From positions 1 to 27,420 of the IMG/VR virus record IMGVR_UViG_3300021403_000047: a stretch of 27,420 nt of DNA. One strand, 5' to 3'. This document shows, one piece after another, positions 1-5,432 of the stretch. Position 1 is the stretch's first letter, and each line of letters begins with the position of its first letter. This DNA comes from a virus. The position numbers were made by a program, and so were the translations under genes. A model generated the notes under the pieces. It saw only the letters and a program-made list of their open reading frames with translations, ran no database searches and was not told the DNA's origin.

Positions 1-242
1 CTCCTATGGCATCGGATCGGCACCCCCCGCCCCCCGCCCCCACCCGGTCAGGCTGGCCGAGGCGGGCGGGTCAGGGTCGAGCGGCAGAGCGGGGCGGGTG
101 CGGGTGCGGTGTCCCTGCCTCGCTCCCTGCTGTGCCTCTGTGCTCTTGGCTCCTGCCCGGTGGCTGCCAGTGCCAGACGCAGAGGAGCCCTGGCTCACAA
201 GCGAAGCCAGGGCTCTCTGATGCAGCTGTGATGTGTCGAGTG
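1..242. other. Intergenic region at left edge, GC-rich
   Basis: I see no supportable gene here. The stretch from about 20 to 110 is very C-rich on the plus strand. A hairpin at 185-215 closes the gene to the right. At the very edge (1-6) the minus strand reads TAGGAG, a good ribosome binding site, so another minus-strand gene probably starts just outside the window. Confidence 0.5.
185..215 (-). terminator. Hairpin terminator after the 243-698 gene
   Basis: The arms at 185-195 and 205-215 are perfect 11-bp complements (GAGCCCTGGCT and AGCCAGGGCTC) around a 9-base loop. The hairpin lies just past the stop codon of the 243-698 gene. There is no U-tract. The stem sequence recurs in the hairpins at 730-758 and 1089-1117, so it belongs to a small family of terminators here. 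Confidence 0.6.
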
Positions 243-698
243 TCAGTCGGGTCTGTCGATCTCAGCAGCGCTGTGCTGGCGGCGCTCGACAGGAGCGCCT
301 TCAGGTCTGAAGGCTGCTGAGTGGACTGTGCGGCCTGTCGAGCTGTAGCACTCGATGATGTGCCACTCACCCTGCCTGCGCCAGCTGTGGCTGTAGCCGC
401 GCCTGCTGAGCAGTGGGATCATGCGCTCCACATACCTGCGGCACTGAGCATCTGTGCCATCGAAGTGGTCGATGGGTCCTGCGTTCGTGTCGATCCACCA
501 GCGCTGCTCGACTGGCTCAGGCTCTGGCACAGCGCAGGTGATCTCCTCGCCGATGCTCAAGCGAACATGCTCCGCCCGGTAGAGCTTCTCAAGGTCTGTC
601 ATCTCCCTGATGTGGCTGATGCTGCCAGCCGCATTGCGATCAGTGGCGATGTAGTACCTGCCAGAGCTGACTCTGATGAAGGTGGTGGTGATGGTCAT
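243..698 (-). CDS. Hypothetical phage protein, 151 aa
   Basis: I do not recognise this protein. The start is ATG with a strong AAGGAG ribosome binding site six bases upstream. The N-terminal half has a beta-rich look (MTITTTFIRVSSGRYYI), followed by a Pro/Glu-rich joint near residues 56-63 and a Trp/Arg-rich C-terminal half (RGYSHSWRRQGEWHIIECYSS). The gene stands alone: its leader follows the hairpin of the preceding gene and it ends in its own hairpin, so it is probably monocistronic. No membrane segment or signal peptide is visible. Expression as a single unit with its own terminator suggests a separately regulated accessory role, but no function can be assigned. Confidence 0.7.
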   Translation of the reverse strand: MTITTTFIRVSSGRYYIATDRNAAGSISHIREMTDLEKLYRAEHVRLSIGEEITCAVPEPEPVEQRWWIDTNAGPIDHFDGTDAQCRRYVERMIPLLSRRGYSHSWRRQGEWHIIECYSSTGRTVHSAAFRPEGAPVERRQHSAAEIDRPD

Positions 699-720
699 GA
701 TGGGCTCCTTGTCTCTCTCT

Positions 721-766
721 CACCTGAGAAGCCCTGACTCCTTCAAGGAGCCAGGGCTGACAGGTG
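721..766 (-). terminator. Hairpin terminator after the 788-1042 gene (module copy 1)
   Basis: The inner stem pairs 730-743 with 745-758 and has one A/C mismatch that becomes a G-U pair in the minus-strand transcript, which fits minus-strand use. An outer stem pairs CACCTG (721-726) with CAGGTG (761-766). The whole segment 711-777 is repeated nearly exactly at 1071-1139. It follows the stop codon of the 788-1042 gene and directly precedes the GA-rich leader of the 243-698 gene. Confidence 0.7.
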
Positions 767-787
767 CAGCAGTGATGTGTGATGCGC

Positions 788-1042
788 TCAGTGGTCGAGC
801 AGGCGCTCTCGCTTGATGGCTGCCGCTTCAATCTTCATCTCTTCGCAGACCATCTCAGTGCAGTCAGTCATCGCAGTGCGGAAGCTCATCCCACACTTCA
901 ACTCGACCAGTCCAGAGCCACCGCTCTGAACTGACAGCGAGAAGGTGCCATTGCGATCAGCATGCACTGTGTAGACAGTGCCGACTCCGCACACTGTGGC
1001 GACTGGCTCTGACTGGTATCTGTAGCTCGGGTGCTGTGTCAT
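788..1042 (-). CDS. Hypothetical phage protein, 84 aa
   Basis: This is a small protein of unknown function. It has three cysteines in the C-terminal half (near residues 50, 61 and 66) and a Lys/Glu-rich C-terminal helix. The ATG is preceded by a GAGAGAGAGCAG purine tract that can act as ribosome binding site. The leader also holds a small hairpin (1058-1072, CAGGC stem, AGAGC loop) whose counterpart precedes the 1146-1562 gene with a changed but still paired stem. The gene is flanked on both sides by the repeated hairpin module, so it is probably transcribed as a single unit. Confidence 0.65.
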   Translation of the reverse strand: MTQHPSYRYQSEPVATVCGVGTVYTVHADRNGTFSLSVQSGGSGLVELKCGMSFRTAMTDCTEMVCEEMKIEAAAIKRERLLDH

Positions 1043-1057
1043 CTCTGCTCTCTCTCT

Positions 1058-1072
1058 CAGGCGCTCTGCCTG
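1058..1072 (-). promoter_or_regulatory. Small leader hairpin with AGAGC loop
   Basis: On the minus strand CAGGC-AGAGC-GCCTG forms a hairpin in the leader of the 788-1042 gene, followed by a GA-repeat tract. The leader of the 1146-1562 gene has GGGC-AGAGC-GCCC (1591-1603). The loop is identical while the stem has changed in a paired way, which suggests an RNA element. The role is unknown. Confidence 0.4.
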
Positions 1073-1079
1073 TCTCTCT

Positions 1080-1125
1080 CACCTGAGAAGCCCTGACTCC
1101 TTGTGGGAGCCAGGGCTATCAGGTG
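1080..1125 (-). terminator. Hairpin terminator after the 1146-1562 gene (module copy 2)
   Basis: The arms 1089-1100 and 1106-1117 pair with the same single wobble as the copy at 730-758. The outer CACCTG/CAGGTG stem (1080-1085 with 1120-1125) is also kept. The loop differs (TTGTG instead of a single C between longer arms). It lies between the stop of the 1146-1562 gene and the leader of the 788-1042 gene. Confidence 0.7.
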
Positions 1126-1145
1126 CAGCTGTGTGATGTGGTGAG

Positions 1146-1562
1146 CTACTTCGCAGCAGCCTTGCGAGGAGTGCGCTTCGCAGTGGTGCTCTTCGCAGGA
1201 GTCTTCGCAGCAGCCTTCGCAGGAGTGCGCTTGGCAGGAGCCTTCGCAGTCGAGCGCTTGGCAGCAGCCTTCGCAGGCTTCGCAGCCTTCGTCGGCCAGG
1301 GTGCAGCCACTGCCTGCTGCGAGCTGAGCTGAAGCTCTGCGATCCCCTTCTCAAAGGAGTGCACCTGCACATTGACCACATGCAGACCCTTCAGGCGAGG
1401 GATGCGGCGAGCCCTGTCAGTCGCAACCTTGACTGATGCAGCAGCACCAGGGATCGCAACCTTCAGCGAGGTCACCTTGCCGATGTTCGCAGCAGCAGCT
1501 TCGATGGCAGCACCGAAGTCCTCGGCACTCTTGATGGTGGTGGTGTTCGGGCGCTTGGCCAT
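1146..1562 (-). CDS. DNA-binding-like protein with histone-H1-type Lys/Ala/Pro tail
   Basis: The protein is 138 aa from the ATG at 1562, which follows a GA-rich tract; a longer in-frame start nine codons upstream lacks support. Residues 1-90 form a folded-looking domain of unknown family. From about residue 92 to the end it consists of repeated KAAAK, PAKRTPAK and KTPAK units, like the tail of histone H1 and of bacterial HU fusions such as mycobacterial HupB. I infer that it binds DNA non-specifically and compacts or coats it. The tail is encoded by short imperfect DNA repeats (CTTCGCAGCAGC type) at 1150-1290. It has its own promoter-like region and its own terminator. Confidence 0.65.
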   Translation of the reverse strand: MAKRPNTTTIKSAEDFGAAIEAAAANIGKVTSLKVAIPGAAASVKVATDRARRIPRLKGLHVVNVQVHSFEKGIAELQLSSQQAVAAPWPTKAAKPAKAAAKRSTAKAPAKRTPAKAAAKTPAKSTTAKRTPRKAAAK

Positions 1563-1613
1563 GATGTCTCTTGTCTCTCTCTCTCTCATCGGGCGCTCTG
1601 CCCTGATGTAGAC

Positions 1614-1643
1614 ACTCTACGGCGGGAGCCCCCGCATCGGCAA
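1614..1643 (-). promoter_or_regulatory. Candidate promoter for the H1-like gene
   Basis: On the minus strand TTGCCG (1643-1638) and TAGAGT (1619-1614) are separated by 18 bases, a fair match to -35 and -10 boxes. The -10 box lies inside a short dyad, GTAGA-GTG-TCTAC (1608-1620), which could be an operator. The next gene downstream is the 1146-1562 gene. The call rests on consensus only. Confidence 0.4.
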
Positions 1644-1684
1644 CGGGGGACGCAGCCTTCTTAGGAAGGTCTTACCGATGCGGG
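1631..1684. repeat. 10-bp inverted repeat upstream of the H1-like gene
   Basis: CCCGCATCGG (1631-1640) and CCGATGCGGG (1675-1684) are perfect inverted copies 34 bases apart, with a smaller CCTTC/GAAGG hairpin inside. One arm overlaps the proposed -35 box. It could be an operator, an attenuator or a terminator for the tRNA-like gene upstream. Confidence 0.45.
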
Positions 1685-1710
1685 TCTGTGTGCCTGATGG
1701 GGCTCAGCAG

Positions 1711-1733
1711 CTCCTGGCTCAGCTGGCCAGGAG
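1711..1733 (-). terminator. Hairpin downstream of the Mom/tRNA unit
   Basis: CTCCTGGC (1711-1718) and GCCAGGAG (1726-1733) are perfect 8-bp arms around a 7-base loop. The hairpin lies about 180 bases past the stop of the Mom-like gene, in the 354-base stretch between that gene and the 1146-1562 gene, which otherwise holds only the promoter-like elements noted. No U-tract is present. Confidence 0.35.
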
Positions 1734-1916
1734 AGCCTGCCAGGGCTCGCTCTGAGCGCTTCTGGCTGCCTGATCGCACACTTGTGCCAGCAGCTGCGCT
1801 CAGGGGCTCTCAGGGCTCAGGGTGACTGGTGGCTCCCGGCCCTGGCTCATGCCCATCTTGAGAGAGAGAGACTCTGAGACATCAGGGCTCAGGAGCGACC
1901 AGCGCTCGACAGTCTG

Positions 1917-2588
1917 TCACTTCGTCGAGCGGTGTGCGGGGATCGAACCCGCCCCTTCCGACCGGAAGTCGGCTGGCTCACCCTTGAGCCTTCCACCGCA
2001 GGGATACGGCTTCGCCATCGCAGCGAGCTTGCGCTTCATGGCACGGTCGAAGCCCACTGCGTACTTGTGCTTGCCGTCGATCACTCGCAGCACTCCTCCC
2101 GGTGGAGCTGGCACACGAGGACCGTTGAAGTTACCTGCGGTCGCTGCACGCTGATGCACCACTGACCCATCGGGCATGACGAAGTGTCGCGATGGCGCGC
2201 TCTGTCCGAGGTAGCGCCAATTCATCGCTTGATAGATCCCGCCAGTGTGACCTTGACGCGGGTCGGCGTAGGAGATCACGAGCCGCAGTTCGGGTGCGTG
2301 CTCGTGTAGCGCCCGAAGGGCTCGAGCCCCGATCATCGACACCGGGTGCTCGTGCGTGTGCAGTGCGATGCGGTTCAGCTCGACGTACTGCCCGATCATG
2401 AGCCCGAAGGCATCACCTAAGTGATAGTTCGCTCCTCTGCCGAACACGACAGCTCCGATGAAGCGCTCGTCTTCCCACACTCCGAACGTGGCCAGTCTCC
2501 CGACAGGCAGTGTGTGCGAGTAGTGCCAGCGCTGACAGGCGAAGCGAGCAGCTCGCACATCGCACCACTGCACCGACAGCTCAGTCAT
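1917..2588 (-). CDS. Mom-like DNA modification protein (GNAT fold)
   Basis: The 223-aa protein resembles the phage Mu Mom family, which converts adenine in phage DNA to a carbamoylmethyl-type modified base and so blocks many restriction enzymes. Family-like blocks are an aromatic HY pair (WHYSH, residues 21-25), FGVWEDERFIGAVVFGRG (35-52), VELNRIAL (69-76), SYADPRQGHTGGIYQAMNW (106-124) and a terminal HKYAVGFDR. The ATG at 2588 overlaps the upstream stop (TGATG); the reading frame stays open further upstream but inside other genes. The family-like sequence ends near residue 196 (KPYP). The last ~26 residues are simply the translation of a tRNA-like sequence (1928-1999), so the natural stop seems lost or the tRNA was inserted. 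The family call is by eye. Confidence 0.75.
   Translation of the reverse strand: MTELSVQWCDVRAARFACQRWHYSHTLPVGRLATFGVWEDERFIGAVVFGRGANYHLGDAFGLMIGQYVELNRIALHTHEHPVSMIGARALRALHEHAPELRLVISYADPRQGHTGGIYQAMNWRYLGQSAPSRHFVMPDGSVVHQRAATAGNFNGPRVPAPPGGVLRVIDGKHKYAVGFDRAMKRKLAAMAKPYPCGGRLKGEPADFRSEGAGSIPAHRSTK
1928..1999 (-). tRNA. tRNA-Gly(UCC)-like gene, somewhat degenerate
   Basis: The minus strand folds as a 72-base cloverleaf: acceptor GCGGTGG with ACACCGC, D-stem GGCT/AGCC, a 7-base anticodon loop CTTCCGG reading UCC, and a perfect T-arm GCGGG-TTCGATC-CCCGC. Weak points are an A in place of the conserved U8, G-A mismatches at 7:66 and 27:43, and no encoded CCA. It lies inside the 3' end of the Mom-like gene on the same strand. 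It may be a divergent phage tRNA or a decaying one. The fold was done by hand. Confidence 0.5.
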
Positions 2589-2764
2589 CAGTGCTGCATC
2601 CGGTAGAGAAGCGAGAGCACCGCACCTGCCAGCTCGTAAGTGTCGCAGGGATAGCGGACGAAGCCACACAGACCACAGCGCTGCGGATACCCGAAGTCCT
2701 GATTCGCAGGGTCGTGCTGTCGATGAAGCGAGAGAGCCCACGCATGCAGCTCCTCGTCAGTCAT
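2588..2764 (-). CDS. Small Cys-containing phage protein, 58 aa
   Basis: The ATG at 2764 overlaps the stop of the ParB-like gene by eight bases, and its own stop overlaps the start of the Mom-like gene (TGATG), so the three are translationally coupled. The N-terminus is helical and polar (MTDEELHAWALSLHRQHDP) and the middle has a CxxC-x6-C cluster (CGLCGFVRYPC, about residues 31-41), compatible with a small zinc knuckle. No function is known to me. Proteins of this shape are common in actinophages. Confidence 0.65.
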   Translation of the reverse strand: MTDEELHAWALSLHRQHDPANQDFGYPQRCGLCGFVRYPCDTYELAGAVLSLLYRMQH

Positions 2765-3295
2765 CGACCGCCACCACTTCACCACCGACACCCGTGCGCC
2801 ACTTGAAGCCACATTGCGGGCAGCACTGCGGTGTGACTTCATCGAGCCGAGCTGCCGGCGCATCGGTGGGAGCGAAGGTCGAGCCGAGCAAGCGAGCGAG
2901 GTCTGCCTCTGTGTAACCCGTGGCAGCGAGGAGCACTGCATCACCTTGAGCACTCACCACTTCCAAGAAGGCGACAAGTGAGTCTTCGTCATAGACACCG
3001 AGGTCCGCAGTGTGATTGTCAGCCAGAGCCCACGCCCTCGCTGTGAGGTCGTCATCGTCGCACCACACGACTGCAATGGTTGTCCATTCCAACTCTCGTG
3101 CTGCGGTGCACTGTGTGTTCCCCGCTGTCACTTCGCCCCGACCGTCAGCCTTGTGTCGCGCCACTATCGGCTTGCGCTGTCCGAACTGTCGATATGAGCG
3201 CTTGACCGCTTCGACATCGCCCGGCGCGGGTTGCCGTCGAGCAGGTCGAGCAGGTCGAGCGGATACTCAAGGCTGAGGAGCTGCTCGGCGATCAC
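2757..3295 (-). CDS. ParB-like (ParB/Srx fold) protein, reading frame broken by one base
   Basis: The intact product would be about 179 aa. The first part starts at GTG 3295, coupled by GTGA to the HNH gene, and reads to LLDGNPRR near 3221. The family motif continues only in the -1 frame as GDVEAVKRSYRQFGQ, then GEVTAGNTQCTAAREL (G-N box), then LADNHTADLG. The in-frame downstream part is open from 3164 (GTG) or slightly earlier to 2757. Family members bind DNA as segregation factors or act as NTP-dependent regulators or nucleases. The break lies at CGCCGGGCGATG, where one extra G restores the frame, so it is either a sequencing deletion or a real mutation; no canonical slippery heptamer is present. 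The C-terminus adds a CCPQCG zinc-ribbon half site. Confidence 0.65.
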
Positions 3296-3624
3296 CTGCG
3301 CCGCCTCGCTGCCTCATAGCCTTCTCGACCAGTCTTCGACCGGTGGCAGGGCTCGCAGAGCGCTTGCAGGTTGTCCCACGCATCGGTGCCGCCGTTGGCA
3401 TGGCTGACGATGTGATCCACATCACTCGCAGGCGCTCCACAGCGCTCGCAGCGACCATGAGCACGACGCAGCACAGCTCGACGCTTCGCAGGCGGGACAG
3501 GGTGCGCTCCCTTGGCGTAGGCCGTGGCGGTAAAGGAAGGTCGATGCTTCGGGCAGCGCTCCTTGCCTCGCAGAAGGATCGGACAGCCCGGTGTCGGGCA
3601 CTGTCTCGGAGCAGACCACGGCAT
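3292..3624 (-). CDS. HNH endonuclease
   Basis: The 110-aa protein has the HNH zinc-finger nuclease layout: CERCGAPASDVDHIVSHANGG (about residues 60-80) with the DH pair, then DNLQALCEPCHRSKT (83-97) with the N and the final H. Two more Cys/His residues at the N-terminus (CPTPGCP, CPKH) suggest a second small zinc site. HNH enzymes nick or cut DNA, and in phages often sit near terminase and help packaging; here terminase is not adjacent. The start ATG at 3624 follows a leader with a large hairpin (3656-3736). Its stop overlaps the start of the ParB-like gene. Confidence 0.85.
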   Translation of the reverse strand: MPWSAPRQCPTPGCPILLRGKERCPKHRPSFTATAYAKGAHPVPPAKRRAVLRRAHGRCERCGAPASDVDHIVSHANGGTDAWDNLQALCEPCHRSKTGREGYEAARRRR

Positions 3625-3655
3625 CAGCTGCCGATCCTAGCTAGTGTCGAGAGCT

Positions 3656-3736
3656 GCGGCCCGCCCTGAGCGTAAAGCCGATCAGTGGGACGAAGCTCGG
3701 TGCTGATCGGTGTGTGTAGCGCTCAGGGCGGGCCGC
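3656..3736. terminator. Long nested hairpin between the 3742-4008 gene and the HNH gene
   Basis: GCGGCCCGCCCTGAGCG (3656-3672) and its exact complement (3720-3736) form a 17-bp stem. Inside it CCGATCAG (3678-3685) and CTGATCGG (3703-3710) form a second stem. It begins five bases past the stop of the 3742-4008 gene and ends about 30 bases before the HNH start. It is probably a terminator, possibly with a regulatory role for the HNH leader. There is no clear U-tract. Confidence 0.6.
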
Positions 3737-3741
3737 TGACT

Positions 3742-4008
3742 CTAGCGCTCTTCGACCACCGTCCAGCCTGCGAGCCAGCCGCCAGGACCCTTCGGCAGCG
3801 CATCAGCGACGATCAGCAGACCCTCGCGCACATCTTCTGGCGCTCGCATCGTGAAGCTGAAGCTGCTCGGAGTGCTGTGCTCTTCGACAAGTTCGATCAG
3901 ACCATGCTCGGTGAGCCCGTGCACTGTCCTGGTCATCGTGGCTCTTGCATTGATGGTGATCCTGCCCGCTGGTCTGCCGTGAGCGATGGAGAGCCGGTGC
4001 AGTGTCAC
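3742..4008 (-). CDS. Hypothetical phage protein, 88 aa
   Basis: The GTG at 4008 overlaps the stop of the previous gene (GTGA), which argues for a real coupled gene. The sequence has a run of HGLTEHGLIELVEEH and looks like a short winged-helix or beta-hairpin protein (residues 20-60), ending in Gly/Trp-rich GPGGWLAGWTVVEER. I do not recognise a family. It is the last gene of a coupled run (5776 to 3742) and is followed by a strong hairpin. Confidence 0.6.
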   Translation of the reverse strand: MTLHRLSIAHGRPAGRITINARATMTRTVHGLTEHGLIELVEEHSTPSSFSFTMRAPEDVREGLLIVADALPKGPGGWLAGWTVVEER

Positions 4009-4259
4009 CAGCGCGACTCGATGCAGTCAATGGTGCCAGATGGGCTGAGCGTGATGACGACTTCATCGCCGACCCTGATCCCGCTGGCATCAATCTTGCG
4101 GTAGTTCACATCACTCGCTGTGGTCGCTGCGGCACGCTCCCCGATGGTCGAGCGCCAGTGCAGCCGATACCGAGGTCTGCCGGCATCGGTTGGGTTCAGC
4201 ACTTGCACTTCGGTGATCGTGGCTTTGATCGGAGCCGTGATCTCTCTGCGCTTGCTCAT
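4005..4259 (-). CDS. Hypothetical phage protein, 84 aa, small beta-barrel-like
   Basis: The protein begins MSKRREITAPIKATITEVQVL and ends with IRVGDEVVITLSPSGTIDCIESRW. The alternating pattern with a VGDEV turn is typical of small beta-barrels that bind nucleic acid or mediate protein contacts, but this is only a shape argument. The ATG at 4259 lies 12 bases after the preceding stop, with a weak ribosome binding site. It is coupled to the next gene by GTGA. Confidence 0.65.
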   Translation of the reverse strand: MSKRREITAPIKATITEVQVLNPTDAGRPRYRLHWRSTIGERAAATTASDVNYRKIDASGIRVGDEVVITLSPSGTIDCIESRW

Positions 4260-4271
4260 GGCTGCATGATC

Positions 4272-4538
4272 TCACTTGCGCTCTTTCAGTTCACGGATCA
4301 TCGCTTGCAGCTGTGGAGTCGCAGCCAGGTCGAGCTTCTCCTCGTCAGTGGTGCGACGCAGCATCAGCCCGCCAGCCGGGAAGCGGTCGAAGATGGCCAC
4401 TGCGCCGCAGTACGTGCAGAGCGACACATCTCCTGCCTCTGGCCGCTCCTCTGGCGGTGCTGTCGGATCACGAGCGAGGTCGAGCACTTCGCCGCATTCG
4501 AGACAGCGCAGCGGCCCGATCAGCCGCTCTGCGCTCAT
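4272..4538 (-). CDS. Zinc-ribbon protein, 88 aa
   Basis: Two CxxC knuckles (CLECG at about residues 12-16 and CTYCG at about 41-45) separated by 25 residues form a zinc-ribbon. The C-terminal part is a charged helix (PQLQAMIRELKERK). Such small ribbons are common phage DNA- or RNA-polymerase-binding proteins, though the target here is unknown. The ATG overlaps the stop of the ribbon-helix-helix gene (ATGA), so the two are coupled and may act together in regulation. Confidence 0.7.
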   Translation of the reverse strand: MSAERLIGPLRCLECGEVLDLARDPTAPPEERPEAGDVSLCTYCGAVAIFDRFPAGGLMLRRTTDEEKLDLAATPQLQAMIRELKERK

Positions 4539-4705
4539 GATGCCTTCCTTGCCTGCTCGCTCTGGCGCACCGCAGAGAGCAGCACGTCACGGTGCCAGTC
4601 GGCCACGCTCATCTGCTCTCGCTTCGCTGCCTTCTCTATGCGCTTCCACAGCGAGAGCGCGACCCGCACACTCGCCACCTTGCGGACGTGTGTGTCCTCC
4701 TTCAT
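4535..4705 (-). CDS. Ribbon-helix-helix DNA-binding protein, 56 aa
   Basis: The protein reads MKEDTHVRKVASVRVALSL, a beta-strand, followed by LWKRIEKAAKREQMSVADWH and a second helix ending RDVLLSAVRQ. This is the Arc/MetJ/CopG fold: the strand contacts the major groove and two helices form the dimer. The length fits the minimal family size. Its ATG overlaps the previous stop (ATGA) and its stop overlaps the next ATG. I infer a small transcriptional repressor, perhaps of this operon or of the operator-like region at 5819-5943. Confidence 0.75.
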   Translation of the reverse strand: MKEDTHVRKVASVRVALSLWKRIEKAAKREQMSVADWHRDVLLSAVRQSEQARKAS

Positions 4706-4965
4706 GTTGCGTCCTTCCCATTGATCTCGACACTGACTGCAACCTGCATCCGTCTCGGGGTGATGCCTGCATCAAGCGAGCGCACCAGTCGAGTCGTGAC
4801 CCATCCGATGAGCGACCCGACAAGGGTGTCCATCGCATCAGTGCTGAAGGTCACCATCGGCTGCTCGACCACGGCTCGCTCTGAGCGCTCTATCTCAAAG
4901 GACATCGACGGCCCCGGCAGCTTGAGCAGTGTGTCCCACTCGTCATCATCGACAGGCGGGCTCAC
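4702..4965 (-). CDS. Hypothetical phage protein, 87 aa
   Basis: The GTG at 4965 overlaps the previous stop (GTGA); upstream codons in frame lie within the preceding gene. It begins acidic (VSPPVDDDEWDTLLKLPGPS), has a hydrophobic middle (DTLVGSLIGWVTTRLV, near residues 50-65) that could be an amphipathic or weakly membrane-interacting helix, and ends in a beta-like MQVAVSVEINGK. I do not recognise a family. It is one of a coupled run of small genes. Confidence 0.6.
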   Translation of the reverse strand: MSPPVDDDEWDTLLKLPGPSMSFEIERSERAVVEQPMVTFSTDAMDTLVGSLIGWVTTRLVRSLDAGITPRRMQVAVSVEINGKDAT

Positions 4966-5432
4966 TTGCGCCTGCCCTTCTTCGACAGGTGCCCGGTGAT
5001 GGTGGCACTCCACATCTGTGTGCCGTTGGAGAGCTGCATCGCCAGCTCGCCGTCGTCAGTCATGGCGAGTGCTCGCACAGTGAGCACTGAGCCAAGCTCG
5101 GGATGAGTCAGCCCCTTGACTTCACGCTTGACGACTTCGCTCTTCGCTGGCGGGCCCTGAGCTTTGCCTGCCACTCGGTACTGCATCAGTCGCTGGTGCG
5201 CGCCATCTCCTACGGGCGCACCTTCGACTTCATAGCCTGCCTGCCTGAGCTTCATGCAGACCTGAGACAGCAGCGCTATCGAGCCGCCGAGCTTCAGCGC
5301 ATCGTCACGGCTCGTCCAGTCACCCTTAAGCATGCGCCTTCCGAGCTTCGCTGTGACTGTCTTCGCACCTGACTGCTGCCAGCGAACCACTGTCGCTGCG
5401 GCAAGCTCTTCCTTCGTTCCTGTCATGCTCAC
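4962..5432 (-). CDS. Hypothetical phage protein, 156 aa
   Basis: The GTG at 5432 overlaps the preceding stop (GTGA); an ATG two codons later is an alternative start. The N-terminal half is helical and basic (LGRRMLKGDWTSRDDALKLG), the middle is linker-like, and the C-terminal half is a probable small beta-domain (LGSVLTVRALAMTDDGELA, then GTQMWSATITGHLSKKGRRK). A short gene in an operon with DNA-binding proteins suggests a nucleic-acid role, but nothing specific can be assigned. Confidence 0.65.
   Translation of the reverse strand: MSMTGTKEELAAATVVRWQQSGAKTVTAKLGRRMLKGDWTSRDDALKLGGSIALLSQVCMKLRQAGYEVEGAPVGDGAHQRLMQYRVAGKAQGPPAKSEVVKREVKGLTHPELGSVLTVRALAMTDDGELAMQLSNGTQMWSATITGHLSKKGRRK

Noticed and set aside
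1-242. Genome end or cos site in the C-rich left edge
   Set aside because: Only base composition supports it; nothing resembling a packaging site, and terminase is expected far to the right.
966-981. CACTGT-GTAG-ACAGTG dyad as an operator
   Set aside because: It lies inside the 788-1042 coding sequence and is short enough to occur by chance; no second copy was found.
3218-3228. Programmed -1 frameshift in the ParB-like gene
   Set aside because: No slippery heptamer and no known need for two products; a lost G in a G-run is simpler.
4002-4724. 240-codon plus-strand open frame
   Set aside because: It lies opposite three coupled minus-strand genes including a zinc ribbon, and has no recognisable domain.
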